Positions 7,635-16,709 are shown, counted from the stretch's first letter. The stretch: DNA of 64,000 nt from Rossellomorea vietnamensis NBRC 101237 (GCF_001591825.1 NZ_BCVQ01000008.1:1-64000), one strand, 5' to 3'. Notes: generated from the sequence alone by a model not told the origin. Made by a program: numbers and translations.

Positions 7635-8640
7635 TCAGGGTAAATTCCTGAAGAGGCTTGGTGACCTCCTTCAAAAAGGCTATTCCTTTACAGAAGCCAT
7701 CGACTTTCTCTTGCTTCCTAAAGAAAAGAAAACCATCAAATTAAAAAAGAGATTGATCGGCTCCCTCCAAAAAGGAGAGTCCATCTCCACCGTGATGAAT
7801 AAACAACTCAACATCCCCGCTCATGTCAGCGCACAGATTTTTTTCGCCGAGCATCATGGCCAAATGGGACATACCCTGTCTGAGGCAGGAAGCTATCTTA
7901 TTAAAAGAAGAAAAAATCAGGAGCAATTGCAAAAGATCTTTCAATACCCGCTCATGTTAATTTTTATATCCATCATCATGATGGTCTTACTTCGAAAGGT
8001 ATTATTTCCAAGATTTCAGTCCCTTTATTCCTCGATGGGCTATGAACCATCAGCCAAGCTTACCTATCTTTTACATTTCATTGAGAACTTCCCCATGATT
8101 TTCTGTGCAGGATTACTGTTTCTCCTGCTCCTTACAATCGTCTTTTTCCTTTTTAAAAAGAGAATTTCCCCTGTGAAGCTCTCGGTTGTCTTATGTCGAA
8201 TACCACTAATCTCCACTTACATGAAGCTCGGTCATTCCCACTTTTTTTCAAGGGAATTAAGCTTCCTGCTCTCAAGCGGAGTATCCATCACGGAATCCCT
8301 CCTCATCATCGAAAGACAATCATTCCGTCCCACCTTACAATACATTTCAAGCCATTGCATCAAACAGCTCAAAGCAGGTAGACCGTTTCATGAATGTTTT
8401 TCCACTATCCCTTTTTTCCAGGAAGAGCTGTCCTTCGTTGTTCAGCACGGGCAGAAGAACGGACGATTATCAGAGGAACTTCGTATTTACAGTGATATAT
8501 GCTTTCAGGAATTAGAGGATAAAACACATGCCTGGCTCAAGTATATCCAGCCCGCAATCTTCACTTTTGTCGGTCTATTTATCATGGCGATTTATTTCTC
8601 TATCATGATGCCTCTCTTCCAGATGATGCAGGGAATCTAA
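7579..8640 (+). CDS. comGB: competence pseudopilus platform membrane protein ComGB
   Basis: This 353-residue polytopic membrane protein of the GspF/PilC family has two T2SF repeats, each with a cytoplasmic helical bundle (the second contains LSFLLSSGVSITESLLII) and hydrophobic helices near residues 117-137, 170-192 and 325-345. It is the platform on which ComGA acts. Translation appears to start at TTG 7579, which has TAAGGGGGTGG immediately upstream; this makes it overlap comGA by 56 bases. B. subtilis ComGB is slightly shorter. Confidence 0.93.
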   Translation: MDLFQNMNIGNGFTKKSDDQGKFLKRLGDLLQKGYSFTEAIDFLLLPKEKKTIKLKKRLIGSLQKGESISTVMNKQLNIPAHVSAQIFFAEHHGQMGHTLSEAGSYLIKRRKNQEQLQKIFQYPLMLIFISIIMMVLLRKVLFPRFQSLYSSMGYEPSAKLTYLLHFIENFPMIFCAGLLFLLLLTIVFFLFKKRISPVKLSVVLCRIPLISTYMKLGHSHFFSRELSFLLSSGVSITESLLIIERQSFRPTLQYISSHCIKQLKAGRPFHECFSTIPFFQEELSFVVQHGQKNGRLSEELRIYSDICFQELEDKTHAWLKYIQPAIFTFVGLFIMAIYFSIMMPLFQMMQGI

Positions 8641-8668
8641 AATGAAATCTATACCCAGGAGGAAAAGT

Positions 8669-8980
8669 ATGCTCAAAAATGAAAAAGGATTCACATTAAT
8701 CGAAATGATGATCGTTTTGCTCGTCATTTCCGTCTTGCTTTTTATCACGATCCCGAATGTGACCAATCAGAGTAACTCCATCAATTCTAAAGGCTGTGAA
8801 GCGTTCGTTCATATGGTGGAAGGGCAGATTGAAGCGTATAAGATGGATGGGAATACAGATCCAGTGACCATTGATACCCTTGTTGCAGATGGTTATCTGA
8901 ACGATGACTATAAAGCCTGTCCCGACGGAAGGGCCATCTCCATCGATGCTGAAGGGAAGGTGGTGACAGCTGCTGATTAA
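8669..8980 (+). CDS. comGC: major competence pseudopilin ComGC
   Basis: The 103-residue protein begins MLKNEKGFTLIEMMIVLLV, the type IV prepilin signal: cleavage after G7, methylated F8 and E12 (position +5). C43 and C84 correspond to the intramolecular disulfide that BdbDC forms in B. subtilis ComGC. I start at ATG 8669 because CCAGGAGGAAAAG precedes it; an in-frame ATG at 8642 would give an unusually long leader. ComGC is the main subunit of the pseudopilus needed for DNA to reach ComEA. Confidence 0.95.
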   Translation: MLKNEKGFTLIEMMIVLLVISVLLFITIPNVTNQSNSINSKGCEAFVHMVEGQIEAYKMDGNTDPVTIDTLVADGYLNDDYKACPDGRAISIDAEGKVVTAAD

Positions 8981-9422
8981 TGACGGGATAAAAGCTGAAG
9001 CGGGATATACCCTCGTTGAAATGCTCATCGTCTTATTGATCTTTACCATTTTATTATCATGGGTTGGTTTCTCCATCGCTCCGTTGAAAGACCATACTGA
9101 AAAGGAACTGTTCATTTCTCAGCTTGAATCAGACCTCTACCAGATCCAGAGCTACAGTATCAATCATCAAGTCCCGACATTGCTTATCTTTTATCCTTAT
9201 ACAAATAAATACGTTGCCAAAACAGGAGCAAGTCAAACGATTGTGTCGAGAAAACTTCCTGCCGGTATACAGATAGCCTTAACGAACAGCTTGGAGGAAA
9301 TCACCTTTTATCCTGATGGGAACACAAATCAATTTGGCAGGGTGAATTTTAAAATGGGAGATGTCAATATGTATCTGATGTTCCAAATTGGTCAAGGGAG
9401 ATTTTATGTACAGGAATACTAA
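8973..9422 (+). CDS. comGD: minor competence pseudopilin ComGD, non-canonical start
   Basis: A minor pseudopilin of about 149 residues. The prepilin processing motif is clear: AEAG|YTLVEMLIVLLIF, with Gly at -1 and Glu at +5. The first in-frame ATG (9021) lies inside this motif and cannot be the true start. The frame is open back to a stop at 8964, and within that space there is no ATG, GTG or TTG. GGAAGGTGGTGA (8955-8966) is a good ribosome site and points to CTG 8973 or ATT 8976 as start. The coding region then overlaps comGC by 8 bases, typical of this operon. Confidence 0.88.
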   Translation: MINDGIKAEAGYTLVEMLIVLLIFTILLSWVGFSIAPLKDHTEKELFISQLESDLYQIQSYSINHQVPTLLIFYPYTNKYVAKTGASQTIVSRKLPAGIQIALTNSLEEITFYPDGNTNQFGRVNFKMGDVNMYLMFQIGQGRFYVQEY

Positions 9423-9732
9423 GGGTTTTTCATTACCAGAAACACTGGTAGCGTTTAGTTGTATCCTCATGATGTGCGGCTTGTTCATCCCCTTCCTCAT
9501 TCATTATGCGTCCGGGCTTCAAAAGCTCCAACGTGAAGTGGAAGCATTGAAATTCCTTCGGGAAGGGGTGGAGGAGGCAATCGTTACACATGAGTTTGTC
9601 GATCATTCAAGAATCTATAAGGGGGTCGGGTATGAGCTCATTTGGGAAAACGGGGGGAGTGGTGAAGCATGTGTACGCTATGATGAAGACGCAGGGACCA
9701 TCCGTGAAGTGTGCGTCGGGGCGGATGGATGA
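9406..9732 (+). CDS. comGE: minor competence pseudopilin ComGE
   Basis: This 108-residue minor pseudopilin opens MYRNTKGFSLPETLVAFS, a type IV prepilin signal with cleavage after G7 and Glu at +5, followed by a hydrophobic helix. ATG 9406 is chosen because AAGGGAGA lies 5-6 bases upstream; the open frame extends 18 bases further to a TTG without a better site. It overlaps the end of comGD by 17 bases and the start of comGF by 8, so the operon is translationally coupled throughout. Confidence 0.88.
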   Translation: MYRNTKGFSLPETLVAFSCILMMCGLFIPFLIHYASGLQKLQREVEALKFLREGVEEAIVTHEFVDHSRIYKGVGYELIWENGGSGEACVRYDEDAGTIREVCVGADG

Positions 9733-10162
9733 GAAGGGGTTCACATTGATTGAGACTCTGTTAAGCTTTGGTTTGTTTTGTATGATTTCCCTCAGTATTC
9801 CCCTGATGATGAAAGGTTTTTCGACGATCGAGCATGATTTGGTTCCTCCCCGATATTATGAATGGAATTTATTTCATGAAAGTGTAAGAAATGAATTAAG
9901 GAAGGCAAAGGATGTAAATGTAATGTCCAATCAACTCTCCTTCGTCATGGACGGGGAAACGATACTGTATGAAAAATATAATCAGTCCATTAGAAGGAGG
10001 GTGAATAATAGGGGTCATGAAATCGTCCTCCAGTCAGTGGATGGGTTTACGTTTAATGTCATCGATCAGGGGGTGCATTTGGATCTGGAATTTGAAGGCG
10101 GGGAAAAAGTGGAAGGGAACTTCTTTTCCTTTTCAGCAGCGGAGGGGGGATTCTCACCTTAA
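9725..10162 (+). CDS. comGF: minor competence pseudopilin ComGF
   Basis: From ATG 9725 the protein is 145 residues and starts MDEKGFTLIETLLSFGLF, again a prepilin signal (G5|F6, Glu at +5). The open frame extends upstream to 9590, but that part overlaps comGE in another frame and shows no pseudopilin features. The ribosome site is weak (TCGGGGCGG), so reinitiation from comGE is likely. ComGF is required for pseudopilus assembly in B. subtilis. Confidence 0.85.
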   Translation: MDEKGFTLIETLLSFGLFCMISLSIPLMMKGFSTIEHDLVPPRYYEWNLFHESVRNELRKAKDVNVMSNQLSFVMDGETILYEKYNQSIRRRVNNRGHEIVLQSVDGFTFNVIDQGVHLDLEFEGGEKVEGNFFSFSAAEGGFSP

Positions 10163-10511
10163 CAATAACGGGTTTATTCTTCCATATACGCTGCTTCTAT
10201 TGATGATTGTACTGGTTTTAGCCTTTGCATCAAAAGACTTGTTTATAAGTAAGTATCAGTATCTCTCTAACATGAAGAGTATTCAGGAAAGAAATGTCAG
10301 TGTCTCCCGCGCGATCTTATTTGAAATCGAGAATGGACCTCATCCTTCAGGGAATGTAAAAACCAAATTTGGTGAGGTCATGACCACCAGTCAGATGCTA
10401 AACCCGCAAGAAGTCCAGTTGGAATTGACATTCTCACGGGATAATAAGGTTTTTCTTCCTTCGACGGTTGTGTATAATAGGGAAACAAAACAAATCACGC
10501 GTTGGGAGTAG
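10092..10511 (+). CDS. comGG: minor competence pseudopilin-like ComGG, start unresolved
   Basis: ComGG is recognised from its place after comGF and its N-terminal pattern LNNNGFILPYTLLLLM, which parallels B. subtilis ComGG (RGFIYPAVLF). The expected start lies near 10150-10165, just after the strong purine run GCGGAGGGGGG (10138-10149), but no in-frame ATG, GTG or TTG is there. TTG 10092 is the nearest standard codon, yet it has no good ribosome site and adds a charged leader unlike a pseudopilin. Reinitiation at a rare codon near the comGF stop is an alternative. The C-terminal end at 10511 is secure. Confidence 0.75.
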   Translation: MKAGKKWKGTSFPFQQRRGDSHLNNNGFILPYTLLLLMIVLVLAFASKDLFISKYQYLSNMKSIQERNVSVSRAILFEIENGPHPSGNVKTKFGEVMTTSQMLNPQEVQLELTFSRDNKVFLPSTVVYNRETKQITRWE

Positions 10512-10514
10512 AAT

Positions 10515-11015
10515 ATGAAACCGATTTTCTTTATTGGCTTTATGGGGGTAGGAAAGACGACGATTGGAAAACGTCTTGGAGACGTTTTGAATCTTCCGGT
10601 GATCGATATGGATCAATACATCGAAAGGATAGAAAAAAAGGCAATCAAAGATATCTTTCTTCAGCATGGTGAACCGTATTTCAGGGATCTGGAAACAAAA
10701 GTGCTCAATGAATTGAAAAGTGAAGAAGCCATTATCACTACTGGAGGGGGAGTGGTGGAAAGAAAGGAGAACCGGGAATTTCTAAGGCAGAACGATTCTG
10801 TTTTCCATTTAACATGCTCTTTTGATTCACTATGGGAAAGGCTTGAAGGCGATGAGGATCGTCCTCTGGTACAAAATAATTCGAAGGGCAAATTATTAGA
10901 CCTTTTCGAGCGTCGTCTTCCTCTGTATGAAGATGGGAGCTCTGTAACCATTCATACAGATCATCAATCAGTCGATGAAGTGGTTCAAAGGATATTGCCC
11001 TACATCGAGAGATAG
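10515..11015 (+). CDS. aroK: shikimate kinase AroK
   Basis: This 166-residue P-loop kinase phosphorylates shikimate at the 3-position in aromatic amino acid synthesis. The Walker A is GFMGVGKTT (8-16); shikimate is bound by D33 in DMD, R57 in YFRDLE and the GGG at about 77-79; R116 (EDRPL) belongs to the lid. The gene follows comGG by only 3 bases and may be read through from the comG operon, so its expression could be partly linked to competence. In B. subtilis the shikimate kinase gene is elsewhere. Confidence 0.95.
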   Translation: MKPIFFIGFMGVGKTTIGKRLGDVLNLPVIDMDQYIERIEKKAIKDIFLQHGEPYFRDLETKVLNELKSEEAIITTGGGVVERKENREFLRQNDSVFHLTCSFDSLWERLEGDEDRPLVQNNSKGKLLDLFERRLPLYEDGSSVTIHTDHQSVDEVVQRILPYIER

Positions 11016-11072
11016 GCTTGTATAATTTCCGTTCTAATGGGAATACTGATAAAAGCGGAAGGTGGTGCTTTT

Positions 11073-11252
11073 ATGTCAGTAAATGATTATGTTAAGTTCA
11101 TAACACAAACATTTGTCCAGCATTATGAAAAATCACCCCATGAACGTAAGACATTAAAAAAGCAGAGAAAGAATGAGCGGGAACCATTTCTCTTCAGGTG
11201 GTTCGGCATCATCCCATATGCTTTCATGATCATGTTCAAGAAAAACAAATAG
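11073..11252 (+). CDS. yqzE: small YqzE-like protein
   Basis: A 59-residue protein begins MSVNDYVKFITQTFVQHYE, has a strongly basic centre (KTLKKQRKNERE) and ends RWFGIIPYAFMIMFKKNK with a short hydrophobic segment. This is the YqzE pattern, a Bacillus protein located after comGG and of unknown function. ATG 11073 has GGAAGGTGGTG upstream. A terminator follows within 6 bases, so it is the last gene of the comG-aroK unit. Confidence 0.82.
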   Translation: MSVNDYVKFITQTFVQHYEKSPHERKTLKKQRKNEREPFLFRWFGIIPYAFMIMFKKNK

Positions 11253-11257
11253 TGGAT

Positions 11258-11287
11258 AAGGATTACCTTTATGGTAGTCCTTTTTTT
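11258..11287 (+). terminator. intrinsic terminator after yqzE
   Basis: AAGGATTACC / GGTAGTCCTTTTTTT forms a short hairpin with a T7 tract at the end of the comG-aroK-yqzE unit. Confidence 0.88.
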
Positions 11288-11294
11288 AATAGCC

Positions 11295-11326
11295 AAAAGG
11301 GGGAGAAACAAAGCTTGTCTCCCCCT
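11295..11326 (-). terminator. intrinsic terminator of yqhH-yqhG
   Basis: On the minus strand AGGGGGAGACAAG / CTTTGTTTCTCCCCCTTTT forms a hairpin with a T tract, just past the yqhG stop codon. Confidence 0.88.
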
Positions 11327-11332
11327 GAATCC

Positions 11333-12124
11333 TCATTTCGACTGTTGCAGATAAAAAATCCCGCCGTTTATGACTTCGATGGTGATCTTCGGTTCATACT
11401 GCTCTTTTAACGCCTGCTGTTCAAGAAAATAAGATTCTGGCTTTTCTTCCTGATCTCCATAGAAATGGTTCAGAAGTTGAAGGTCCTCATCCCAGGTTTT
11501 CCTTGCTTGTTCCGCCCATTCGACGGGCTCCCTTTTGATTTCTTCATAAAGATAAGCCTGAATCCGGTTGACTCCGCTTTTCGGTTTGATGATCGGTGTC
11601 AACGTGAATGAGAAGTCCGGAATCTTCGGCGTCAGGTTTTTGGATAACAATATAGAGTGAAAGTCCTCTTCTATGACGCCGTTGATCAGGTTTAATCCGA
11701 TGCTCTTTATGCTGTCTTTCTTTCGATTGGATTGATAGGATATTTTAATGTTCAGGCCCAGCCATGGGTGGAGCGGGGTTTGCTGTCCACTTGGGGTGTA
11801 CCTGTTTTCATACAGTCGGATATACCCTGCCAAATTTCGCGTCGAATGAAAGATCTGATGCAGACGCGGTGAACCAAAGTGAATCGGTTCTCCTTTCATA
11901 TCTTCCGGTGCCTGGTCGGGATTTGTGACGAGAGATAATGTCATAGGATTTGGTGTCCCGCCTGTCTTTTCGAGATAATGCCAATAGAACGGGCGGTTCA
12001 TTAGCTCTTTATCCAAGTCGATGGTCAGCTGTACGGTCATATATCCATTGCCGTTCGCAACCATATCACAGCCGTTGGCGACGAAGTATCTCTCAAGAAA
12101 TCGATGAATTTCGTGCTGCTGCAT
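11333..12124 (-). CDS. yqhG: YqhG-family protein
   Basis: This 263-residue cytosolic protein matches the YqhG family by its opening MQQHEIHRFLERYFVANGCD and by its position behind the yqhH helicase. It lacks signal, membrane or recognisable catalytic motifs. It overlaps yqhH by 32 bases, so the two are one transcriptional and probably one functional unit, conserved as a pair in Bacillus. The function is unknown; a role accessory to the helicase is only inference from the pairing. Confidence 0.88.
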   Translation of the reverse strand: MQQHEIHRFLERYFVANGCDMVANGNGYMTVQLTIDLDKELMNRPFYWHYLEKTGGTPNPMTLSLVTNPDQAPEDMKGEPIHFGSPRLHQIFHSTRNLAGYIRLYENRYTPSGQQTPLHPWLGLNIKISYQSNRKKDSIKSIGLNLINGVIEEDFHSILLSKNLTPKIPDFSFTLTPIIKPKSGVNRIQAYLYEEIKREPVEWAEQARKTWDEDLQLLNHFYGDQEEKPESYFLEQQALKEQYEPKITIEVINGGIFYLQQSK

Positions 12125-13793
12125 TTGATTTCTCCTCCTTTAATTGTTCGGCGAATTGAATCATACTTGTCAAATTTTCCATTTTGATCTTCATTTCCCC
12201 TTCTGTACGGGAGGAAGAGAGGATGTCTGTCACATGCTCTTCAAAATCCCTGAAATCAAGGCGGGTCAGGATTTCGTCCAATTGACCAATTACCCGCTCA
12301 AAAAGATTGATCTTTTCATACAGAAGCTTCAGGATATGTTCTTCAACAGTATTCTTAGTTGCAAAGTTATAAATATGAACATCTTCCGTCTGCCCGAGGC
12401 GGTGCACACGGCCTATTCGTTGCTCAAGCCTCATGGGATTCCAGGGAAGGTCGAAATTGATCACGTGATGACAGAATTGAAGGTTGATTCCCTCCCCGCC
12501 GGCTTCGGTGGCGATCAGCACCTGGGCATGTTTCTGGAATAGTTCACGCATCCAGTCTTTTTTACCACGTTTAAATCCACCACGGAATGGGACCGAGCTG
12601 ATCCCGTGCTGCTTCAAAAACCACTGAAGATAAAGCTGTGTCGCCCGGTACTCAGTGAAAATAATCACTTTATCATTAATGGATTGTACGATTTCCAATG
12701 CTTTCTGAGCCTTGGAGTTCATCGTGACATTTTCTACTTTTTTCATCAGTGTCCCAATCATCTGTTGGAAGCCCGGGGTAGGTGATTCCTTCTTTTCAAG
12801 CATATTCTTCAGGGTGTAAAAAACAGCTTCGCGTGAGCTGCATGCTTCTCTTTGTAAAGTCAAAAGGGAGAAGGAACTTGAATTGGCCCAGTCATCATAT
12901 CTCCCCCTGAGCAGATCGATACTGTTATACAGATCCCTTTCAGCTTCATTGAAATCGATCAACACCGTCTTTACATGGCGCTTTGTCCATTCGATACCTG
13001 TATCCCCACGGCGGTTACGGATCATCACTTTGTTAATGAGGCTCTTTAAATGTTCATCCTCCTGAAGCGAACGATCTCCTTTTTTATATCTGTCCGTAAA
13101 TCCTGATTCATTGCCGAGATGCCCCGGCTTTAATAGGGAAACGAGATGAAAGATTTCCTCTACGCGATTTTGGATAGGTGTGGCAGTCAAAAGCAGGCAG
13201 AATTTTTTCTTTAGATTCTGCACAAATTCATAGTTTTTTGTTTTATGATTTTTCAGTTTGTGAGCTTCGTCAATGATCACCAGGTCATAATCCTGTTCAT
13301 ACACCTTTTCCCTGTGAGGACTTCTTTTAGCAGTGTCCATGGAAGAGACCACGATGTCACATTGATCCCACACATAGCTCTTTCTCTGGGGCACGGCAGG
13401 AATGAAGAATTTGCTGTTCAATTCATACGCCCACTGAGAAACGAGGGAAGCAGGAACAAGGATCAATACTTTTTTTACTAAACCCCGAATCATGTACTCT
13501 TTTAATATCAATCCTGCCTCGATCGTCTTCCCGAGTCCGACTTCATCTGCAAGGATGGCTTTTCCATTCATCGTTTCCACAACCTGTTTCGCTGCTTCCA
13601 GCTGATGAGGGAGCGGAGTGACGTTTGCCAAATGTTTTGGAGCCTGCAGGCCTTCAAAGTTCGGAATTGCAAGATGGTGCTCGAATTCGATGGCGAGCTT
13701 ATAAAGTTCCCAGTTCCCCCATGGTCCATCGTTTTCGATTAAATTCTCGAGACCTTCTCCCCACTCTTCATCAAATATAACTTCAACATTCAT
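12093..13793 (-). CDS. yqhH: SNF2-family DNA/RNA helicase-like ATPase YqhH
   Basis: This 566-residue SNF2/RapA-type ATPase has Walker A DEVGLGKT (83-90), the DEAH box at about 175-178, motif III LLTATPIQN and a C-terminal helicase domain with IATEAGGEGINLQF and RIGRVHRLGQ (motif VI). Such proteins remodel protein-DNA complexes, for example recycling stalled RNA polymerase (RapA/HepA), but the target of YqhH is not known to me. It is divergent from the glycine riboswitch-gcv operon. The start is ATG 13793 with AAGGAGATG upstream. Confidence 0.93.
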   Translation of the reverse strand: MNVEVIFDEEWGEGLENLIENDGPWGNWELYKLAIEFEHHLAIPNFEGLQAPKHLANVTPLPHQLEAAKQVVETMNGKAILADEVGLGKTIEAGLILKEYMIRGLVKKVLILVPASLVSQWAYELNSKFFIPAVPQRKSYVWDQCDIVVSSMDTAKRSPHREKVYEQDYDLVIIDEAHKLKNHKTKNYEFVQNLKKKFCLLLTATPIQNRVEEIFHLVSLLKPGHLGNESGFTDRYKKGDRSLQEDEHLKSLINKVMIRNRRGDTGIEWTKRHVKTVLIDFNEAERDLYNSIDLLRGRYDDWANSSSFSLLTLQREACSSREAVFYTLKNMLEKKESPTPGFQQMIGTLMKKVENVTMNSKAQKALEIVQSINDKVIIFTEYRATQLYLQWFLKQHGISSVPFRGGFKRGKKDWMRELFQKHAQVLIATEAGGEGINLQFCHHVINFDLPWNPMRLEQRIGRVHRLGQTEDVHIYNFATKNTVEEHILKLLYEKINLFERVIGQLDEILTRLDFRDFEEHVTDILSSSRTEGEMKIKMENLTSMIQFAEQLKEEKSNAAARNSSIS

Positions 13794-13901
13794 CTGAAAA
13801 ACATCTCCTTAATTCTTATAAAAATGATTGCTCAAAACTCGTATTTAATGGTAGGATGAAAATAGATTTTCAATTGTTAGAAAAACTCGAAAATCCGAAC
13901 A

Positions 13902-13931
13902 TTCACATTTACAACATTTCTTCTGTATATT
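13902..13931 (+). promoter_or_regulatory. putative sigma-A promoter of the gcv operon
   Basis: TTCACA (13902-13907), 18-bp spacer, TATATT (13926-13931), placed about 40 bp before the first glycine aptamer. The -35 is imperfect. Confidence 0.45.
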
Positions 13932-13969
13932 TCTAGTATGACCAATTGTTTCAAGGAATATTGGCGAAT

Positions 13970-14180
13970 GATGACAAGGGGAGAGACTGTGCAGACAGCG
14001 CCGAAGGAGCAAGCACGTTTAAGTGTGAATCTCTCAGGCAAAAAGACTCTTGTTGGACGCAACTCTGGAGAGTGTTTCCGACTCAGGAAACCACCAAAGG
14101 GGAAAGCCGTTCTTCGGTAAACTTTCAGGTGCAAGGACAGAGAAACCTTCTTTATGAAAAGGGGTTTTTCTGTCCTTTTT
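13970..14180 (+). promoter_or_regulatory. tandem glycine riboswitch with expression-platform terminator
   Basis: Upstream of gcvT lie two glycine aptamers. The first (about 13975-14046) contains GGGGAGAGACTG, GCGCCGAAGGAGCAA and AATCTCTCAGGCAAAA. The second (about 14050-14130) contains CTCTGGAGAG, ACCACCAAAGGGGAAAG and CTTTCAGGTGCAAGGAC. They are followed by a terminator-like hairpin: AAGGACAGAGAAACC pairs with GGTTTTTCTGTCC and ends in T6 (14133-14180). In the known class, glycine binding favours read-through and so induces the glycine cleavage genes. Confidence 0.93.
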
Positions 14181-14239
14181 TCATGGGATAAAACGTGGTT
14201 AAGGATTATGCATGTAAGGAAGATAAAGGGGGAAAAGTC

Positions 14240-15346
14240 ATGTCAGAGTTAAAACAAACACCTTTATACGAAGTGTACAAAGAGTATGGAGGAAAGACCA
14301 TCGACTTCGGTGGCTGGGCTTTACCAGTGCAATTCTCAAGTATTAAGGAAGAACATGAAGCGGTACGATCCCGGGCAGGACTATTCGACGTTTCTCATAT
14401 GGGAGAAATTGAAGTGAAGGGTGAAGGGGCCCTTGACTACTTACAAAAAATGATGACAAATGATGTTTCCAAAGTGAAAGACGGAGGCGCTCAGTATACG
14501 GCTATGTGCTACGAAAACGGTGGGACGGTCGATGATTTACTTGTTTATAAGATGAAAGACAATGATTATTTGCTTGTTGTGAATGCAGCAAATATAGATA
14601 AAGATTTCAAATGGCTGAAAGAACACCAGACAGAAGAAGTTGAGATTAACAATATCTCTGAACATATGGCGCAATTGGCACTTCAAGGCCCTCTTGCGGA
14701 AGAAGTTCTACAAAAAATTACAAATGAACAAACATTGAGTGATATCGGATTTTTTAAATTTCAGACGGAAGTGAACATAGATGGTAAACCTGCACTCGTT
14801 TCCCGTACCGGTTATACAGGTGAAGATGGTTTTGAAATCTATTGTGCTGCAGGTGATGCTGCTTCAATCTGGAAGACAATCTTAGTTGCCGGTAAAGAGC
14901 ATGGCGTACTGCCGTGTGGACTTGGTGCACGTGATACCTTGCGTTTTGAAGCGAATCTTGCACTTTATGGCCAAGAACTTTCTCAATCCATCACACCGAT
15001 TGAAGCTGGAATTGGCTTCGCTGTAAAAGTAAATAAAGAGGTGCCATTCATCGGTCAGGAAGTACTGAAACAACAGAAAGACGAAGGTGCCCCAAGAAAG
15101 ATCGTAGGGATTGAAATGATCGACCGCGGCATTCCACGTCATGGCTACAAAGTATTTTCAGGTGAAGAAGAAATAGGGGAAGTGACAACAGGGACGCAAT
15201 CACCTACATTAAAGAAAAATATAGGATTGGCATTGCTTAATAAAGAATTCACTTCACTGGATACAGAAGTATTGGTTGAAATCAGAGGGAAAAAGCTTAA
15301 AGCGAAAGTGGCATCAACACCTTTTTATAAAAGACCAAAGAAATAG
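14240..15346 (+). CDS. gcvT: glycine cleavage system T protein (aminomethyltransferase)
   Basis: This 368-residue enzyme transfers the methylene carbon from aminomethyl-H-protein to tetrahydrofolate and releases ammonia. The N-terminal [20 protein letters not shown] and the folate-site region [18 protein letters not shown] are typical; the catalytic Asp follows [21 protein letters not shown] 14240 is preceded by AAAGGGGGAAAAG; the open frame extends to 14195 without a ribosome site. First gene of gcvT-gcvPA-gcvPB, controlled by the upstream riboswitch. Confidence 0.96.
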   Translation: MSELKQTPLYEVYKEYGGKTIDFGGWALPVQFSSIKEEHEAVRSRAGLFDVSHMGEIEVKGEGALDYLQKMMTNDVSKVKDGGAQYTAMCYENGGTVDDLLVYKMKDNDYLLVVNAANIDKDFKWLKEHQTEEVEINNISEHMAQLALQGPLAEEVLQKITNEQTLSDIGFFKFQTEVNIDGKPALVSRTGYTGEDGFEIYCAAGDAASIWKTILVAGKEHGVLPCGLGARDTLRFEANLALYGQELSQSITPIEAGIGFAVKVNKEVPFIGQEVLKQQKDEGAPRKIVGIEMIDRGIPRHGYKVFSGEEEIGEVTTGTQSPTLKKNIGLALLNKEFTSLDTEVLVEIRGKKLKAKVASTPFYKRPKK

Positions 15347-15362
15347 GGGAGGAATGACGGTC

Positions 15363-16709
15363 ATGAAGCATCGTTATTTACCGATGACAGAGCAGGATCA
15401 AAGGGAAATGTTAGAACAAATAGGAGTAGACAGCGTTAACGATCTATTTGAAGATATTCCTGAACAGGTTCGTTTCAAAGGGGATTACAACATCAAAGAA
15501 GCGAAGTCCGAAACGGAATTGGTAAAGGAACTGACTAAAATGGCAGCGAAGAATGCTGACCTGAAAAGTCATACATCGTTCCTCGGGGCAGGGGTCTATG
15601 ATCACTACATGCCCATCATCGTAGATCACGTATTATCGCGATCAGAGTTTTATACAGCGTATACGCCGTATCAGCCTGAAATTTCCCAAGGGGAGCTTCA
15701 AGCCATCTTTGAATTCCAGACGATGATTTGTGAACTGACAGGAATGGATGTAGCCAACTCCTCTATGTATGATGGGGGGACGGCCCTTGCAGAGGCAGCA
15801 ATGCTGAGTGCTGGCCAGACCCGCCGGAAGAAGGTCCTGGTGTCTAGCACAGTCCATCCCGAATCACGTGATGTTTTGCGCTCATATGCAAAAGGTCAGT
15901 ATATCGAAGTGGTGGAGATTCCGCACACGGATGGTGTAACCGATGTGGAAGAACTTAAGAAATTAATGAGTGATGAGATTGCAGCGGTCATCGTTCAATA
16001 TCCTAACTTCTTTGGACGTGTGGAAGAGCTGAAAGCGATCGAAGAAGTGGCACATGAGGAAAAAGCGATGTTCGTCGTGTCCTCAAATCCCCTCGCACTC
16101 GGGGCACTTACACCTCCGGGGAAATTAGGGGCGGACATTGTCATTGGGGATGCACAGCCATTCGGTATCCCGAGCGCCTTTGGTGGACCTCACTGCGGAT
16201 ACTTCGCCGTGAATAAGAAGCTTATGCGCAAGGTACCTGGACGCCTGGTCGGTCAAACCGTTGATGAAGACGGCATCCGCGGTTTCGTTTTGACCCTCCA
16301 AGCCCGTGAACAACATATCCGTCGCGACAAAGCGACATCGAATATCTGCTCCAATCAGGCATTGAATGCACTCGCTGCATCCGTCGCGATGACGGCACTC
16401 GGAAAACAGGGTGTCAAAGAAATGGCCATTCAAAATATCCAAAAAGCTCATTACGCCAAAGAAGCCTTGAAAGCGAAAGGGTTCCTCGTCGCGTTTGAAG
16501 GACCATCATTCAATGAGTTTGTCATAAAGGTAAATAGGCCTGTCAAAGAAATCAATCAAAAGCTACTCCAAAAAGACATGATTGGTGGATATGACCTGGG
16601 ACTTATGGATGACAGCTTAACGCAGCATATGCTGGTGGCTGTCACGGAACTTCGCAGCAAAGATGAAATCGACGCATTCGCAGCAGAATTGGGGGATTGT
16701 CATGAATAA
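15363..16709 (+). CDS. gcvPA: glycine dehydrogenase (decarboxylating) subunit 1
   Basis: This 448-residue subunit is the N-terminal half of the P protein, split in Bacillus into two genes. It opens [17 protein letters not shown] and contains [13 protein letters not shown] and [17 protein letters not shown], the N-terminal P-protein signatures. It pairs with GcvPB to make the PLP-dependent decarboxylase that loads aminomethyl onto lipoylated H protein. I take ATG 15363, 10 bases after GGGGAGG, over ATG 15354, which is too close to it. Confidence 0.96.
   Translation: MKHRYLPMTEQDQREMLEQIGVDSVNDLFEDIPEQVRFKGDYNIKEAKSETELVKELTKMAAKNADLKSHTSFLGAGVYDHYMPIIVDHVLSRSEFYTAYTPYQPEISQGELQAIFEFQTMICELTGMDVANSSMYDGGTALAEAAMLSAGQTRRKKVLVSSTVHPESRDVLRSYAKGQYIEVVEIPHTDGVTDVEELKKLMSDEIAAVIVQYPNFFGRVEELKAIEEVAHEEKAMFVVSSNPLALGALTPPGKLGADIVIGDAQPFGIPSAFGGPHCGYFAVNKKLMRKVPGRLVGQTVDEDGIRGFVLTLQAREQHIRRDKATSNICSNQALNALAASVAMTALGKQGVKEMAIQNIQKAHYAKEALKAKGFLVAFEGPSFNEFVIKVNRPVKEINQKLLQKDMIGGYDLGLMDDSLTQHMLVAVTELRSKDEIDAFAAELGDCHE

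Noticed and set aside
13946-14191. 81-residue ORF in the gcvT leader
   Set aside because: The region is a tandem glycine riboswitch; the ORF is a by-product of its purine-rich sequence and lacks a ribosome site.
16125-16451. 108-residue minus-strand ORF within gcvPA
   Set aside because: Antisense shadow of a highly conserved enzyme gene; the composition follows the codon structure of gcvPA.
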